DNA of 64,000 bases from Thermococcus sp. JdF3 (lineage in GTDB: Archaea > Methanobacteriota_B > Thermococci > Thermococcales > Thermococcaceae): contig NZ_SNUK01000006.1 of NCBI RefSeq assembly GCF_012027495.1, positions 1-64,000 on the forward strand, given 5' to 3'. This document shows positions 13,646-22,806 of the stretch, one piece after another. A program made the translations under genes and the position numbers. How positions within the stretch are numbered: position 1 is the first letter of the stretch; each line of letters starts with the position of its first letter. Under the pieces are notes generated by a model, which saw only the letters and a program-made list of their open reading frames with translations, did not search any database and had not been told where the DNA came from.

Positions 13646-14821
13646 ATCGACAGAGCGCTCCGGGACATCTGGCTCCTCAACTTCTCGACCTTCTTTTTCT
13701 TCCTGGGAATAAGCGTAGTCAACCCAATAATATCGCCCTTCGCGATAACCCTCAACGCCACCCCCTTCCTGGTCGGCCTTGTCGCGGGGGTTGCCTCCGT
13801 CGTCTCGCTGTTCTCAAAGCCCATCGGCGGTCTCATCGGCGACAGGGGATATAGGTTCCAGGCTATGATGGCCGGCAACGTCCTCGGAATGCTGGCCGGG
13901 CTCCTCTACATAACCTCGGCACTCCTCGGAAATCTGTGGATATTCACCTTCGCCAGGGCGATCCACGGCTTCTCCATGGGGATATTCTTCCCCTCGAGCC
14001 TTTCAACCGCCGTTGACCTTGCACCGGAGGGGCGCGTCGGCGAGACGCTGGGCTGGCGAGGTATGATGTTCTCCCTCGGCAACATAATCGGCCCGGCCCT
14101 CGGCGGCTACCTTTCCGATGTCCTCGGCTTTGTGGGAGCCTTCTCCTTCACCGTGATATTTTCCCTCGTTGGCCTCGCCCTCGTAGTCCCGGTCTGGCTC
14201 GATGGCAGAAGGGCCGTTGCCAGGAGAGAGGAGAGGCACGAGGATGTCAGCTACTCAGAGCTCCTCAGGAGCTATTTCATTGCCGCGTCGCTGGCGCTGT
14301 TCTTCTTCTCCTTCTCCTACGCCGGCGTCATAACTTACCTTCCCGCGCTCTACAAGGTTCTGGATATGCCCCAGAGCCTGTTCGGCTTCTACATGATGGT
14401 CATCGGGATATCGAGCTTCATAATGAGACTCGTGGGTGGCAGAAGTGCCGACAGGATGGGCCCGATTCCCGTCATACGTGCCGGCATGCTCCTCGTTATC
14501 CTCGGCTACATCGTGCTGATCCTTTACAGGCTCCCGCCCTACTCCTACGTCAGCGCACTCGTCATCGGCGCGGGCTTCGGCCTCTCCGTTCCCGCGATGC
14601 AGCTCATGGCCCTTGGAAACCTCCCTCAGAGGATCAGGACGATGGGTTCGAGCGTTTACACGATGTTCTTCGACCTCGGAATGCTTGGGGGTCAGGTAAC
14701 CCTCGGCTACGTCGCCGGCATCAGAGGCTACGCAGGAGTCTTCTCGCTCCTCCCCTTCATAGCGGCCGCATCACTTATAATAGTCCACGCACCCCTCATA
14801 CTTGGGGGTAGGAAAGGATGA
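13646..14821 (+). CDS. MFS transporter lacking a standard start codon
   Basis: 391-residue reading frame for a 12-helix MFS carrier. The first in-frame ATG is at 13865, but the 73 codons before it encode an obvious MFS N-terminus (DIWLLNFSTFFFFLGISVV, then the loop motif KPIGGLIGDRGY). Between the asparaginase stop at 13640-13642 and 13865 there is no in-frame ATG, GTG or TTG. I place the start at ATC 13646, where one base change from ATG would give the expected start. Options are initiation at ATC, read-through of the TGA, a start-codon mutation or a sequence error. Substrate unknown. The stop overlaps lipS2 by 4 bases. Confidence 0.75.
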   Translation: MDRALRDIWLLNFSTFFFFLGISVVNPIISPFAITLNATPFLVGLVAGVASVVSLFSKPIGGLIGDRGYRFQAMMAGNVLGMLAGLLYITSALLGNLWIFTFARAIHGFSMGIFFPSSLSTAVDLAPEGRVGETLGWRGMMFSLGNIIGPALGGYLSDVLGFVGAFSFTVIFSLVGLALVVPVWLDGRRAVARREERHEDVSYSELLRSYFIAASLALFFFSFSYAGVITYLPALYKVLDMPQSLFGFYMMVIGISSFIMRLVGGRSADRMGPIPVIRAGMLLVILGYIVLILYRLPPYSYVSALVIGAGFGLSVPAMQLMALGNLPQRIRTMGSSVYTMFFDLGMLGGQVTLGYVAGIRGYAGVFSLLPFIAAASLIIVHAPLILGGRKG

Positions 14822-15765
14822 AAGTCAGGGTCTCCTACGGAACTGCCATAGCGATGGGACTCGTAAGGGCCAAGATGCTGGCCAGACCAACCACCGCGTA
14901 CCTTATGACGTACCACGACGGCCGCTGTCGTAACAACTGCGCCTTCTGTCCCCAGGCGAGGGGAAGCGGGGCGGATCTCAAAAGACTGTCCCGCATAACC
15001 TGGCCGGCATTCAGTGTGGAGGAAGTTATTAAAAGCCTTCCAGGGGGCGGTTTTGCGAGGATATGCCTCCAGACGGTTGACTATCCCGAACTGGTCTCCG
15101 ACGTCATCGAACTCCTCGACCTTTTCCAGCCGCTGGGCCTTCCGGTCTCGGTCTCGATAACCCCCGTGAATAGGGGGGTCCTTGAGGAGTTCAGATCAAA
15201 GGGGGTCGACTACATCGGCGTTGGCCTCGACGTGGCCAGCGAGAGGCTCTACCCGGAGATCAAGGACTCCCTCTACTCCTGGGACGAGATGTGGCGTTTC
15301 ACGAAAGACGTCATCGACGTCTTCGGCGATGGAAAGGCCCTCGTGCACCTCATAATCGGGCTCGGAGAGACCGACAGGGAAGCCGTCGAGACCATCTGGA
15401 GGTCGTACTCGATGGGCGCCTGGGTTTCCCTCTTCGCCTTCACGCCCATAAGGGGAACCCGCCTTGAGAACGCGAAGCCTCCGAGCCTCGCGAGGTACAG
15501 GAGAATCCAGGTGGCCCATTACCTCATAAAGGAGAGGCTTGCCACGCCCGGCGATTTCGAGTTCGATGGGGACGGCTCCCTAATCGGCTTTGGAATCGAC
15601 AGAGAGGAGCTTGCCGGGCTTATTCCCCCGGAAGTTTTCACCACCCACGGCTGCCCCGGCTGCAACAGGCCGTACTACAACGAAAGACCAAAGAAAGAGC
15701 CATACAACTTCCCAGAGAGGCCGGTGGGGGACTACGTGGGGCGTGTTCTTGACTCTATCCTCTGA
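14818..15765 (+). CDS. lipS2: radical SAM lipoyl synthase component, LipS2-like
   Basis: 315 residues. Radical SAM motif CRNNCAFC (C-x3-C-x2-C) near residue 37, and a C-terminal cysteine cluster HGCPGCNRPYYNE likely to hold a second Fe-S cluster. It belongs to the biotin-synthase-related group. In T. kodakarensis the two proteins LipS1 and LipS2 (TK2109, TK2248 as I recall) together insert sulfur into octanoyl groups. The order asparaginase (TK2246)-MFS-this gene and pan (TK2252) downstream matches TK2248, which is my basis for LipS2. The ATG overlaps the MFS stop, implying translational coupling. Confidence 0.7.
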   Translation: MKVRVSYGTAIAMGLVRAKMLARPTTAYLMTYHDGRCRNNCAFCPQARGSGADLKRLSRITWPAFSVEEVIKSLPGGGFARICLQTVDYPELVSDVIELLDLFQPLGLPVSVSITPVNRGVLEEFRSKGVDYIGVGLDVASERLYPEIKDSLYSWDEMWRFTKDVIDVFGDGKALVHLIIGLGETDREAVETIWRSYSMGAWVSLFAFTPIRGTRLENAKPPSLARYRRIQVAHYLIKERLATPGDFEFDGDGSLIGFGIDREELAGLIPPEVFTTHGCPGCNRPYYNERPKKEPYNFPERPVGDYVGRVLDSIL

Positions 15766-16246
15766 GGAGCCCGATTATCTCGTTGAACTCCTCCAGCGAG
15801 AACCGCTCCTCGACCTTTTCTCCCCTCGCTATCTTCACGAGCGTTTGAACGAAGCGGTAAAGCTCCTCGTCGTTCTTCACCAGGCCCAGCGTAACGTCCA
15901 TGTCCTCGGAGACCTCCCCGAGCCGGTTCTCCTCCTTCATTATGAACAGAACGTCCCCGAGCCTCTTTATCCCGAGCCGATAGAGGTCTTCGTTGGGCGC
16001 GCGGTGTACCCCGCGTATGGCGCACTTCACGGCTCCCCTGTAGTTGTCCTCCTGGAGGAAAATCTCCGCGAGTCTGAAGCAGGCCTCGAAGTAGAACTCC
16101 GGCTCCTCGTCCCTCGCCAGCTCCATTATCTCGTCCAGCTTCCGCTTGGCGGTTTCGAGGTCTCTGGCGTTCTCCGCCTCTAGGGCCTCCCGGAAGAGCC
16201 TCATGATCTTCTCACGCCTGTTCAGAGGTTCGTATTTTATAACCAT
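15755..16246 (-). CDS. TPR-like helical protein
   Basis: 163 residues, nearly all alpha-helical, with degenerate 34-residue tetratricopeptide-like units (LEAENARDLETAKRKLDEIMELA; FYFEACFRLAEIFLQEDNYRGAVKCAIRGVHRAP; LYRLGIKRLGDVLFIMKEEN). Probably a protein-interaction scaffold; partner unknown. It is translationally coupled to rio2: the rio2 stop TGA at 16249-16251 overlaps the alternative ATG at 16249. I prefer ATG 16246 for its distance from GGGGTGA. The 3' end overlaps lipS2 by 11 bases, convergently. Confidence 0.75.
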   Translation of the reverse strand: MVIKYEPLNRREKIMRLFREALEAENARDLETAKRKLDEIMELARDEEPEFYFEACFRLAEIFLQEDNYRGAVKCAIRGVHRAPNEDLYRLGIKRLGDVLFIMKEENRLGEVSEDMDVTLGLVKNDEELYRFVQTLVKIARGEKVEERFSLEEFNEIIGLLRG

Positions 16247-16248
16247 CA

Positions 16249-17175
16249 TCACTCACCCCTGCTCTCGAGCCAGGCCTTCTCAAATTCCGGCCAGACATCC
16301 TCAAACCTCTTCTCCACACGCCACCGTCTCCGGAATGCGTTCAGCACCACCCGCAGATCCCTCTTCAGAAGTTCATAGCTCTCCGGGTGGGCGGTCGTTA
16401 TGTGCTGGGCCCAGTCGATTATGAGTATCTCACCCTCGCCGTGGGTCAGAACCACGTTGAACTCGCTCATGTCCGAATGAACGATGCCGAAGCGGACTAT
16501 CTTGAGGTACTCCTCCAGAACGCGGTCGAGTATCCCCGCCGCCTCTTCCCGCGTCAGGTCCGTGTCGCGAAGCTCCGCCAGCTCGGTTCCTTCTATGAAC
16601 TCCATGACGACCACGTGCCTGTTCCATGCTACCGGCCTCGGCACCCGGGCTATCGGGCTCAGAAGAGTTAGCGCCTCGTACTCCTTCTTCGCGATGAGCC
16701 TCGAGACGTAGAGCCAGCTCGTGTGGCGCTTATCCTGGAAGACGTGGCCGTGGTAGCCAGCCCTCCGCGATGCGGTTCTTCCACCGATGCGGTTGAACTT
16801 GACGGCGACCCTTTCGCCCGAGGGAGTCATTCCGATGTAAACGTCAGCGTCCTTTCCCACGCCCACATGGGCGGGGTTTATCGCCTCGATAACGCCCTTC
16901 TTCGCGAGCGCCCGTATGGCGAGGACATCGTAGCCGTGTATCGTGAGCTGGTATCCTATGTAACCGATGTCGCTCCTCCTGGCCACGAGCCCCCAATCGT
17001 CGAGCTTCCCGAGCCTGAACGAGGCGGTCTCGATGTCCGTTCTCGTGAAGCGTGCGATGTCCTCCAGGGGCACCCAGCGGTGGTGCCGCATGTTCAGCTC
17101 TACCCCTCTGAGTATCCTGAAGTCGAGGTCCCGCAGGTTAGGGTAGGCCTCTAGTGCCAGTAGCTTGCTCACCAT
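16249..17175 (-). CDS. rio2: RIO2 serine protein kinase
   Basis: 308 residues. Winged-helix domain at about 1-90 and an atypical kinase domain with ATP loop GVGKDADVYIG, lysine in VAVKFNRIG, catalytic HSDMSEFNVV and metal-binding IIDWAQ in place of DFG. RIO2 acts in maturation of the small ribosomal subunit in archaea and eukaryotes. The RIO2-type long flexible loop follows the lysine strand (ASRRAGYHGHVFQDK). AGGGAAG precedes the ATG closely. Forms an operon with the TPR-like gene. Confidence 0.95.
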   Translation of the reverse strand: MVSKLLALEAYPNLRDLDFRILRGVELNMRHHRWVPLEDIARFTRTDIETASFRLGKLDDWGLVARRSDIGYIGYQLTIHGYDVLAIRALAKKGVIEAINPAHVGVGKDADVYIGMTPSGERVAVKFNRIGGRTASRRAGYHGHVFQDKRHTSWLYVSRLIAKKEYEALTLLSPIARVPRPVAWNRHVVVMEFIEGTELAELRDTDLTREEAAGILDRVLEEYLKIVRFGIVHSDMSEFNVVLTHGEGEILIIDWAQHITTAHPESYELLKRDLRVVLNAFRRRWRVEKRFEDVWPEFEKAWLESRGE

Positions 17176-17273
17176 CTTCCTTCCCTAAAGTCGGTTTCTG
17201 GCCGGAATTTATAAAGGTAGTTGACGGTTCCTGTCCAACAGACTTTTAAACGTTCAGCCGTCTATCGAAGACC

Positions 17274-18407
17274 ATGAGGAGGAAGCTCCTTGCCCTCGTG
17301 AGCCTCGGCTGGATATTCAACTATGCCCACAGAATGGCGATCCCTCCCCTCATCCCCATGATAAAGGCCGAGCTGGGAATAAACAACGCCGAGGCCGGGC
17401 TCCTGATGACCGCCCTTCTCCTGCCCTATGCCCTTGTCCAGGTTCCTGCGGGCTACTTCGGCGACAGAATCGGCAGAAAACGTCTTCTCACCCTCAGCAT
17501 AATCGGCTACTCGCTCTCTTCGGCCCTCATTATCTTTGCCCGCGGCTATTGGGACCTCCTCGCTATCCGGGCCGTTTATGGAATCTTCTCCGGTCTGTAC
17601 TACGCCCCCGCAACTGCCCTGATAAGCGAGGTCTATCGCGAGAGGAAGGGCTCCGCGCTGGGCGTCTTCATGGTCGGCCCGCCCGTCGGCAGCGGGATAG
17701 CGCCTCTGATAGTCGTCCCCGTAGCTGTGAACCTCGAGTGGCGCTACGCCTTCCTGGTGCTCTCCGCGCTGAGCACGGCGATCGGAATCGCACTGGCCCT
17801 CGCCGTTAGGGGTGAGGTGTCCAGGCCCTCCCGGGTTACGTTCTCAATCCCGCGGAACGTTTTCCTCCTCAGCGCGGCAAACTTCATAGTCCTCGCCGCC
17901 TTCTTTGGTCTCCTCACGTTCCTTGTGTCCTTCCTGGTGAACGCGGGGGTCCCCCTTGAAACCGCGTCCCTGCTGTTCTCCCTTCTCTCGGTTATTGGAA
18001 TCGCTGGCTCACTCGTTGGGGGCGGACTGTACGACAGGATTGGGAGGCGCAGCGTGGCTGTGGTTTTCGGCCTCAACGCCCTCCTCACGCTCCTCCTGGC
18101 CGTGACTGCATCCCCGTGGGTTATCGTCCCGCTGGGCATCACGTTCTACTCTGTCGGCGCCATAGTCACCGCCTACACCTCTGAAAAGGCCACCGGGGAG
18201 AACCTTGGTTCTGTCATGGGCTTCGTCAACATGGTGGGCTTCTTTGGGGCCACGGTGGGGCCCTATCTCGTCGGTCTCCTGATAGATCACTTCGGCTACG
18301 AGAAGGCTTTCCTGTCGATACCCACCATGTACATGCTGGCGTGGGCGGTCATAAAACTGGAGGAGAGTATGGAAGGAAGAAAAGAGGGACGGCTCAGCCG
18401 TACATGA
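17274..18407 (+). CDS. MFS transporter
   Basis: 377 residues, 12 membrane segments, with [16 protein letters not shown] (loop 2-3) and the repeat [16 protein letters not shown] (loop 8-9). Resembles ACS-type or sugar-phosphate/organic-acid MFS members; substrate not predictable. TATA-like gacttttaaacg near 17240-17251 would place the transcript start within a few bases of the ATG, so it is probably leaderless. The 3' end overlaps pan by 14 bases, convergently. Confidence 0.85.
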   Translation: MRRKLLALVSLGWIFNYAHRMAIPPLIPMIKAELGINNAEAGLLMTALLLPYALVQVPAGYFGDRIGRKRLLTLSIIGYSLSSALIIFARGYWDLLAIRAVYGIFSGLYYAPATALISEVYRERKGSALGVFMVGPPVGSGIAPLIVVPVAVNLEWRYAFLVLSALSTAIGIALALAVRGEVSRPSRVTFSIPRNVFLLSAANFIVLAAFFGLLTFLVSFLVNAGVPLETASLLFSLLSVIGIAGSLVGGGLYDRIGRRSVAVVFGLNALLTLLLAVTASPWVIVPLGITFYSVGAIVTAYTSEKATGENLGSVMGFVNMVGFFGATVGPYLVGLLIDHFGYEKAFLSIPTMYMLAWAVIKLEESMEGRKEGRLSRT

Positions 18408-19590
18408 CTTCGTGCATCGCTATCTGCTGGGCCAGCCTCTGTTCGGCGCCGAAGACCTTCTCTATGGCCTTCATGAAGTCCTCCTGGGTGACGTACTCGC
18501 GCCTCGCCCTTATGGCGAACATTCCTGCCTCGGTCGCTATGGCCTTGAGGTCCGCACCGCTGGCTCCCTCCGTCATCTCCGCTATGACGCGCAGGTCGAC
18601 GTCCCTGAGGTTCATCTTCCTCGTGTGTACTTTGATTATCTCCAGCCTGCCGCGGAAGTCTGGGAGCGGGACCTCTATGAGTCTGTCGAACCTGCCGGGC
18701 CTCAGCAGAGCTGGATCGAGGATGTCCGGCCTGTTGGTGGCGGCGATTATCTTGACGTTGCCCCTTGGGTCGAAGCCGTCCATCTCCGCCAGGAGCTGCA
18801 TGAGGGTTCTGTTGACCTCCCTCTCGCCACCCGTGGTTTCGTCCATCCTCTTCGCTCCTATTGCGTCTATCTCGTCTATGAAAATTATGGTCGGGGCTTT
18901 CTCCTTGGCGAGTTCAAACAGCTCGTGGACGAGTCTGGCGCCCTCTCCTATGAACTTCCTCACGAGTTCGCTGCCAACGACGCGGATGAAGGTCGCGTTG
19001 GCCTCGTGGGCCAGGGCCTTGGCCATGAGGGTCTTTCCACAGCCGGGCGGACCGTAGAGGAGAACCCCCTTCGGCGGCTCGATTCCGACCTTCTCGAAGA
19101 GCTCCGGGTGCCTGAGCGGAAGCTCTATCGCCTCCCTGAGTTCCTGCAGCTGTTTCTCGAGGCCGCCTATGTCCTTGTAACTGACAGTTGGTCTCTCGAT
19201 GACCTCAAATCCGAGGACGCTTGGGTCTTTCTCGCTGGGAAGAAGCTCCACTACGGCCATTGTCCTCTGGTCGAGGGCCACCCTCGAACCTGGCTTGAGG
19301 TTCTCGCGCTCGATCCATGGCGCTATCCTGACGACAAAGCGCGGTCCGTTGAAGTTCTGGACTATTGCCCTGTCCTCGTCGAGCAGTTCAAGAAGCGTCC
19401 CAGCGAAGGCCGGCGGCTGTCTGAGCCTGGACATCTCCATTCTCAGGCGGGAAAGCTCTCTCTCCAGTCTCTCCTTGTCGGCTTCCAGTGTTCTCACCTG
19501 GAGCTCAAGCTGCCTTATGCGTCTCTTCAGATATATGACGTAATCATCGTACTCGTCCGTTGGTTTGATATCGACGTTTTCAACGCTCAT
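18394..19590 (-). CDS. pan: proteasome-activating nucleotidase PAN
   Basis: 398 residues. ATP-dependent unfoldase that feeds the 20S proteasome. N-terminal coiled coil (about 15-65, leucine-rich: [20 protein letters not shown]), OB domain, AAA+ domain with Walker A GPPGCGKT, Walker [12 protein letters not shown] and second-region arginines in LLRPGRFDR. It ends in Met-Tyr-Gly, the HbYX motif that docks into the proteasome alpha ring. SD aggtga lies 7 bases before ATG. Confidence 0.97.
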   Translation of the reverse strand: MSVENVDIKPTDEYDDYVIYLKRRIRQLELQVRTLEADKERLERELSRLRMEMSRLRQPPAFAGTLLELLDEDRAIVQNFNGPRFVVRIAPWIERENLKPGSRVALDQRTMAVVELLPSEKDPSVLGFEVIERPTVSYKDIGGLEKQLQELREAIELPLRHPELFEKVGIEPPKGVLLYGPPGCGKTLMAKALAHEANATFIRVVGSELVRKFIGEGARLVHELFELAKEKAPTIIFIDEIDAIGAKRMDETTGGEREVNRTLMQLLAEMDGFDPRGNVKIIAATNRPDILDPALLRPGRFDRLIEVPLPDFRGRLEIIKVHTRKMNLRDVDLRVIAEMTEGASGADLKAIATEAGMFAIRARREYVTQEDFMKAIEKVFGAEQRLAQQIAMHEVMYG

Positions 19591-19807
19591 AACCTTTCAC
19601 CTCTCACAATTAGGGTTTCTGTAGAAGGGTCTTTTTAACTCTATCCTTCCCAAGAGGGTTGGCGGGGCGATTTATATACTTGTTGGTACAAAACGTGCGG
19701 ATTCTCCCGACATCTCTTTGAAGTAATCCTCCCGTGGTTTAATCTGCGAAATTCTTATTAACTTTAAACGCGAAGTATAGAAAGGCTATATCAAGGGGTG
19801 GGTTGTA

Positions 19808-20557
19808 ATGAGGGTGGAGATAAAGTTCAGGCCCGCGGAGGAGGGCACGATTCTGCCGTTTAACTACAATTACGACGTTTACACTCAGCTTGTGGCTAAA
19901 ATGGCGGTAGTCTCCCCTGAAATAGCCAGGGAAGCAGAAGTGAGCCATGTTGACTACTTCACATTTTCCCGCATAATGGTGCGGAAGCGCGAGCTCATCC
20001 CGGACAGGGGGATTAGGGTTCTCTCGGACGACGTCTCGCTCTACGTATCGTCCTCCTCGAACGAGCTGATAAAAGCGGTCGTTGAGGGCTTCATCGACAG
20101 CCCGATTCTGCAGATAGGGGACGCCACTTTCATCGCCGATGACATAAAGGTCCTCAAGGAACCCAGGATAAAGGAGAGCGCCCTGTTCTCGACGCTGAGC
20201 CCGATAATGGTCAGGACGGTTAAGCTGAGCGGCAACCGGATGAAGATATGGGACCTCTACCCCAACGAGGAGAGCTTCTTTGACAAGCTCCGCAAGGTAA
20301 TGCTCATGCGCTATTCTGCCATAATGGGGGAGATGCCCGAGGAGAGGGACTTTTCAATAGACGTTGTCAAGTTCAAGCCCGTCAGGATACTCGTTAAGGA
20401 CACATACTACCGCGGCTCGCTCATGATATTCCGCTACACCGGCTCCTCCGAGATCGCCCGCTTCGGCTATGAGAACGGTTTTGGGGAAAAAACGAGGTAC
20501 GGCTTCGGGATGGTCAAGGTGATAGATGAAGAGCAAGAACCAGAAGCCCGAGAATGA
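19808..20557 (+). CDS. cas6: Cas6-family protein, probably non-catalytic, no CRISPR array nearby
   Basis: 249 residues, two RAMP/ferredoxin-like folds ending in the Cas6 glycine-rich loop GFGEKTRYGFGMVKV near 225-239. Active Cas6 cuts CRISPR transcripts; the P. furiosus enzyme uses Tyr31, His46 and Lys52. Aligning by eye from the shared P-x-N segment, those places hold V29, E44 and Y50, so the triad appears absent (H47 is nearby). This resembles the non-catalytic paralogues PF0393 and PH0350 (recalled). No repeats, other cas genes or leader are in the window. SD ggggtggg precedes ATG. The 3' end overlaps the next gene by 44 bases. Confidence 0.85.
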   Translation: MRVEIKFRPAEEGTILPFNYNYDVYTQLVAKMAVVSPEIAREAEVSHVDYFTFSRIMVRKRELIPDRGIRVLSDDVSLYVSSSSNELIKAVVEGFIDSPILQIGDATFIADDIKVLKEPRIKESALFSTLSPIMVRTVKLSGNRMKIWDLYPNEESFFDKLRKVMLMRYSAIMGEMPEERDFSIDVVKFKPVRILVKDTYYRGSLMIFRYTGSSEIARFGYENGFGEKTRYGFGMVKVIDEEQEPEARE

Positions 20558-21422
20558 ACTCTATCCCCCAGACTATCGCGACGAGCCTCGGCTCGTTCAC
20601 CCTGACCGTTCTCATTATCGTTCCCAGAAAGCTGGGGTACGGCGGTGCCCTCAGCGTCCCGTCGGGCAGCACTTCCGTTCTTCCATGTTTCCTGACCCCG
20701 AACCTGACTCCAACCGCCTTTATCACGAAGTCCAGAAAGTGCGGGACGAGGAGTATCGCCGCGTAAAGTTCGACCTTTCCGAGTATCCCAACGAGCCCAA
20801 TCAGCGCCCCCATGCTCAGCGTTCCCGTATCGCCTGGGAAGACCCTCGCGGGGTAGCGGTTCCACCACAGGAACCCCAGGGCGGCGCCGAATCCCGCCAG
20901 CGCCAGACCCCTGGCGGGTCCGTCGGTCACCACAGCCAGAACGCCCAGGGCCACGGCGGAGGTTCCAATCTCGAGACCGTTGAAACCTGCCAGCAGGTTC
21001 ACCAGGTTTGCCGAGCCCGTAACGAAAAGCACCGCAAAGACTGGGTAGAGGATTCCAAGATCGATGGTGTGGCCGAGGATGTCTATCCTTGAGGATGCCC
21101 CGAAGAACGCGGTTGGAACCGCGACCAGGAGGGAGAGGACCACCTTGTGGGACTGTCTGAGTGCCGTCAGGTCGTCCACGATTCCAACGACTCCGAAGAG
21201 CATGAATACAAGGAGGGCCCGGGCGGTTTCGGGATCGAGGGACGGTGCCAGCGCTAATGGGATGCCAACGAGGAGCGCCAGTCCGCCCATCTCGGCAACT
21301 TCGGGCCGGTCGAGCTTGTGTATGTCCCTTCCGATGATGCCAGCTTGCTTCAATCTCCCCGAGAGGTAAGGGGTGAGGATGAACGTCAGGGTTAAACCTA
21401 TAAGCGGAGCAACCTCTATCAT
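20514..21422 (-). CDS. GlcNAc-1-phosphate transferase, MraY/Alg7 family
   Basis: 302 residues, about ten membrane helices. Family motifs: GIVDDLTALRQSHK (catalytic Asp pair), NLVNLLAGFNGLEIG and the cytoplasmic FPGDTGT. Enzymes of this type move a sugar-1-phosphate, probably GlcNAc-1-P from UDP-GlcNAc, to dolichyl phosphate and so start lipid-linked oligosaccharide synthesis for N-glycosylation. The ATG at 21422 has agggtg upstream and a TATA-like gtttattttt. Divergent from the HAD-GT2 gene, suggesting a glycosylation locus. Confidence 0.85.
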   Translation of the reverse strand: MIEVAPLIGLTLTFILTPYLSGRLKQAGIIGRDIHKLDRPEVAEMGGLALLVGIPLALAPSLDPETARALLVFMLFGVVGIVDDLTALRQSHKVVLSLLVAVPTAFFGASSRIDILGHTIDLGILYPVFAVLFVTGSANLVNLLAGFNGLEIGTSAVALGVLAVVTDGPARGLALAGFGAALGFLWWNRYPARVFPGDTGTLSMGALIGLVGILGKVELYAAILLVPHFLDFVIKAVGVRFGVRKHGRTEVLPDGTLRAPPYPSFLGTIMRTVRVNEPRLVAIVWGIEFILGLLVLALHLSP

Positions 21423-21478
21423 ATCCAGGCACCCTTCGCTTGTAGGAACGCCCAAAAATAAACCCTTCGGTGGACGGC

Positions 21479-22801
21479 ATGGACGTGAGGCTCGTGGTCT
21501 TCGACCTCGATGGAACGCTCGTTGGTGCTCCAAAACCCTTTACTCAACTCAAGGAGGAGCTGAAATCCAGGCTCCTGGCCGAGGGAATACCGGAGGAGGT
21601 CCTGGGGGATCTCACCCCCATGTACGAGAGTCTCCAGAGGATAGCTGGGGAAACGGGCAGGAACTTCGGAGAGCTCTATTCTCATATGGTGGAGCTTGAA
21701 ACCGAGCGCATATCTGAGAGCTTTCTCTTTGAAGGCGTCAGGGAAACCCTGGAGTTTCTCAGGGAAAGGGGTATCCGGATGGCGGTGATGACCCGCAGCT
21801 CCAGGATGGCGGCTCTCAGGGCCCTTGAGATGCACGGCATAGCTGGATATTTCAGCGTGGTGTCCACGCGGGACGATGTCCCTCCGGGGGAGCTTAAACC
21901 GAACGCCGGCCAGCTGGGGCGGATAATCGAAGCCCTCGGCGTTGAGCCGACCAGAACCCTCGTAGTCGGCGACCACGGTTACGATATACTGCCTGCGAAG
22001 GAGCTTGGAGCGCTCTCGGTCATGATAACCTCCCACGAGTCTGGAAGGATGAGCTTCTCCGTCGATGTGGAGCCGGACTTCGAGGTTCCAACGATGGAGG
22101 AGTTCAGAAGTCTAATTGAGACCCTTCTGGACACGTATATCGTCGTCCCTGCCTACAACGAGGAGCGCATGGTGGGCACCGTTTTGGAGGATCTGCTGCG
22201 CTACTTCAGGCGCGACGAGATAATCGTTGTCAACGACGGCTCCCGCGACGGGACCGAGGAGATAGCCCGCTCAAAGGGCGTTCACGTTCTCACGCACCTG
22301 GTTAACAGGGGGCTCGGCGGTGCCCTCGGCACGGGCATCGCCTACGCACTCAGGAAAAACGCCCGGCTGATCCTCACCTTCGATGCCGACGGTCAGCACC
22401 TCGTGAGCGACGCCCTCCGCGTAATGAAGCCCGTTGCCGAGGGTAAAGCGGACTTCGCGGTCGGCTCCCGCCTCAGGGGCGACACCAGTCAGATGCCGTT
22501 TGTCAAGCGCTTTGGCAACTTCGTCCTCGACGCGATAACAGCAGTTTTTGCCAGGAAGTACGTCAGCGACAGTCAGAGTGGTCTGCGCTGTTTCAACCAT
22601 GACTGTGCGGCCAGGATAAGGATAACCTGCGACAGGTACGCCGTTTCGAGCGAAATCATCATTGAGGCCGCCAAAAGCGGGTGCAGAATAGTTGAGGTTC
22701 CAATAAAGGCCGTCTATACGGAGTACTCGATGAAAAAGGGCACCAACATATTTGAGGGCGTTAAAATCGCGCTCAACCTGCTGTTCGATAAGCTGAGGTG
22801 A
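21479..22801 (+). CDS. fusion of HAD phosphatase and family 2 glycosyltransferase
   Basis: 440 residues. Residues 1-215 are a HAD hydrolase (DLDGT near residue 9, MTRSSR as motif II, GDHGYD as motif IV). Residues 218-440 are a GT-A glycosyltransferase of the dolichyl-phosphate-mannose-synthase/DPG-synthase type (YIVVPAYNEE, VNDGSRDGT, DADGQH metal site, QSGLRCF). No C-terminal membrane domain is present; the DUF2304 membrane protein directly downstream may supply one. A likely product is a dolichyl-phosphate sugar. Start ATG 21479 follows cggtgg. Confidence 0.85.
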   Translation: MDVRLVVFDLDGTLVGAPKPFTQLKEELKSRLLAEGIPEEVLGDLTPMYESLQRIAGETGRNFGELYSHMVELETERISESFLFEGVRETLEFLRERGIRMAVMTRSSRMAALRALEMHGIAGYFSVVSTRDDVPPGELKPNAGQLGRIIEALGVEPTRTLVVGDHGYDILPAKELGALSVMITSHESGRMSFSVDVEPDFEVPTMEEFRSLIETLLDTYIVVPAYNEERMVGTVLEDLLRYFRRDEIIVVNDGSRDGTEEIARSKGVHVLTHLVNRGLGGALGTGIAYALRKNARLILTFDADGQHLVSDALRVMKPVAEGKADFAVGSRLRGDTSQMPFVKRFGNFVLDAITAVFARKYVSDSQSGLRCFNHDCAARIRITCDRYAVSSEIIIEAAKSGCRIVEVPIKAVYTEYSMKKGTNIFEGVKIALNLLFDKLR

Positions 22802-22806
22802 TGGAT

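Noticed and set aside
18341-19638. Long plus-strand frames across pan
   Set aside because: Antisense to all PAN motifs; composition artefact.
19591-20513. CRISPR array expected beside cas6
   Set aside because: No regularly spaced repeats of 24-40 bases found in the flanking intergenic sequence or elsewhere in the window.
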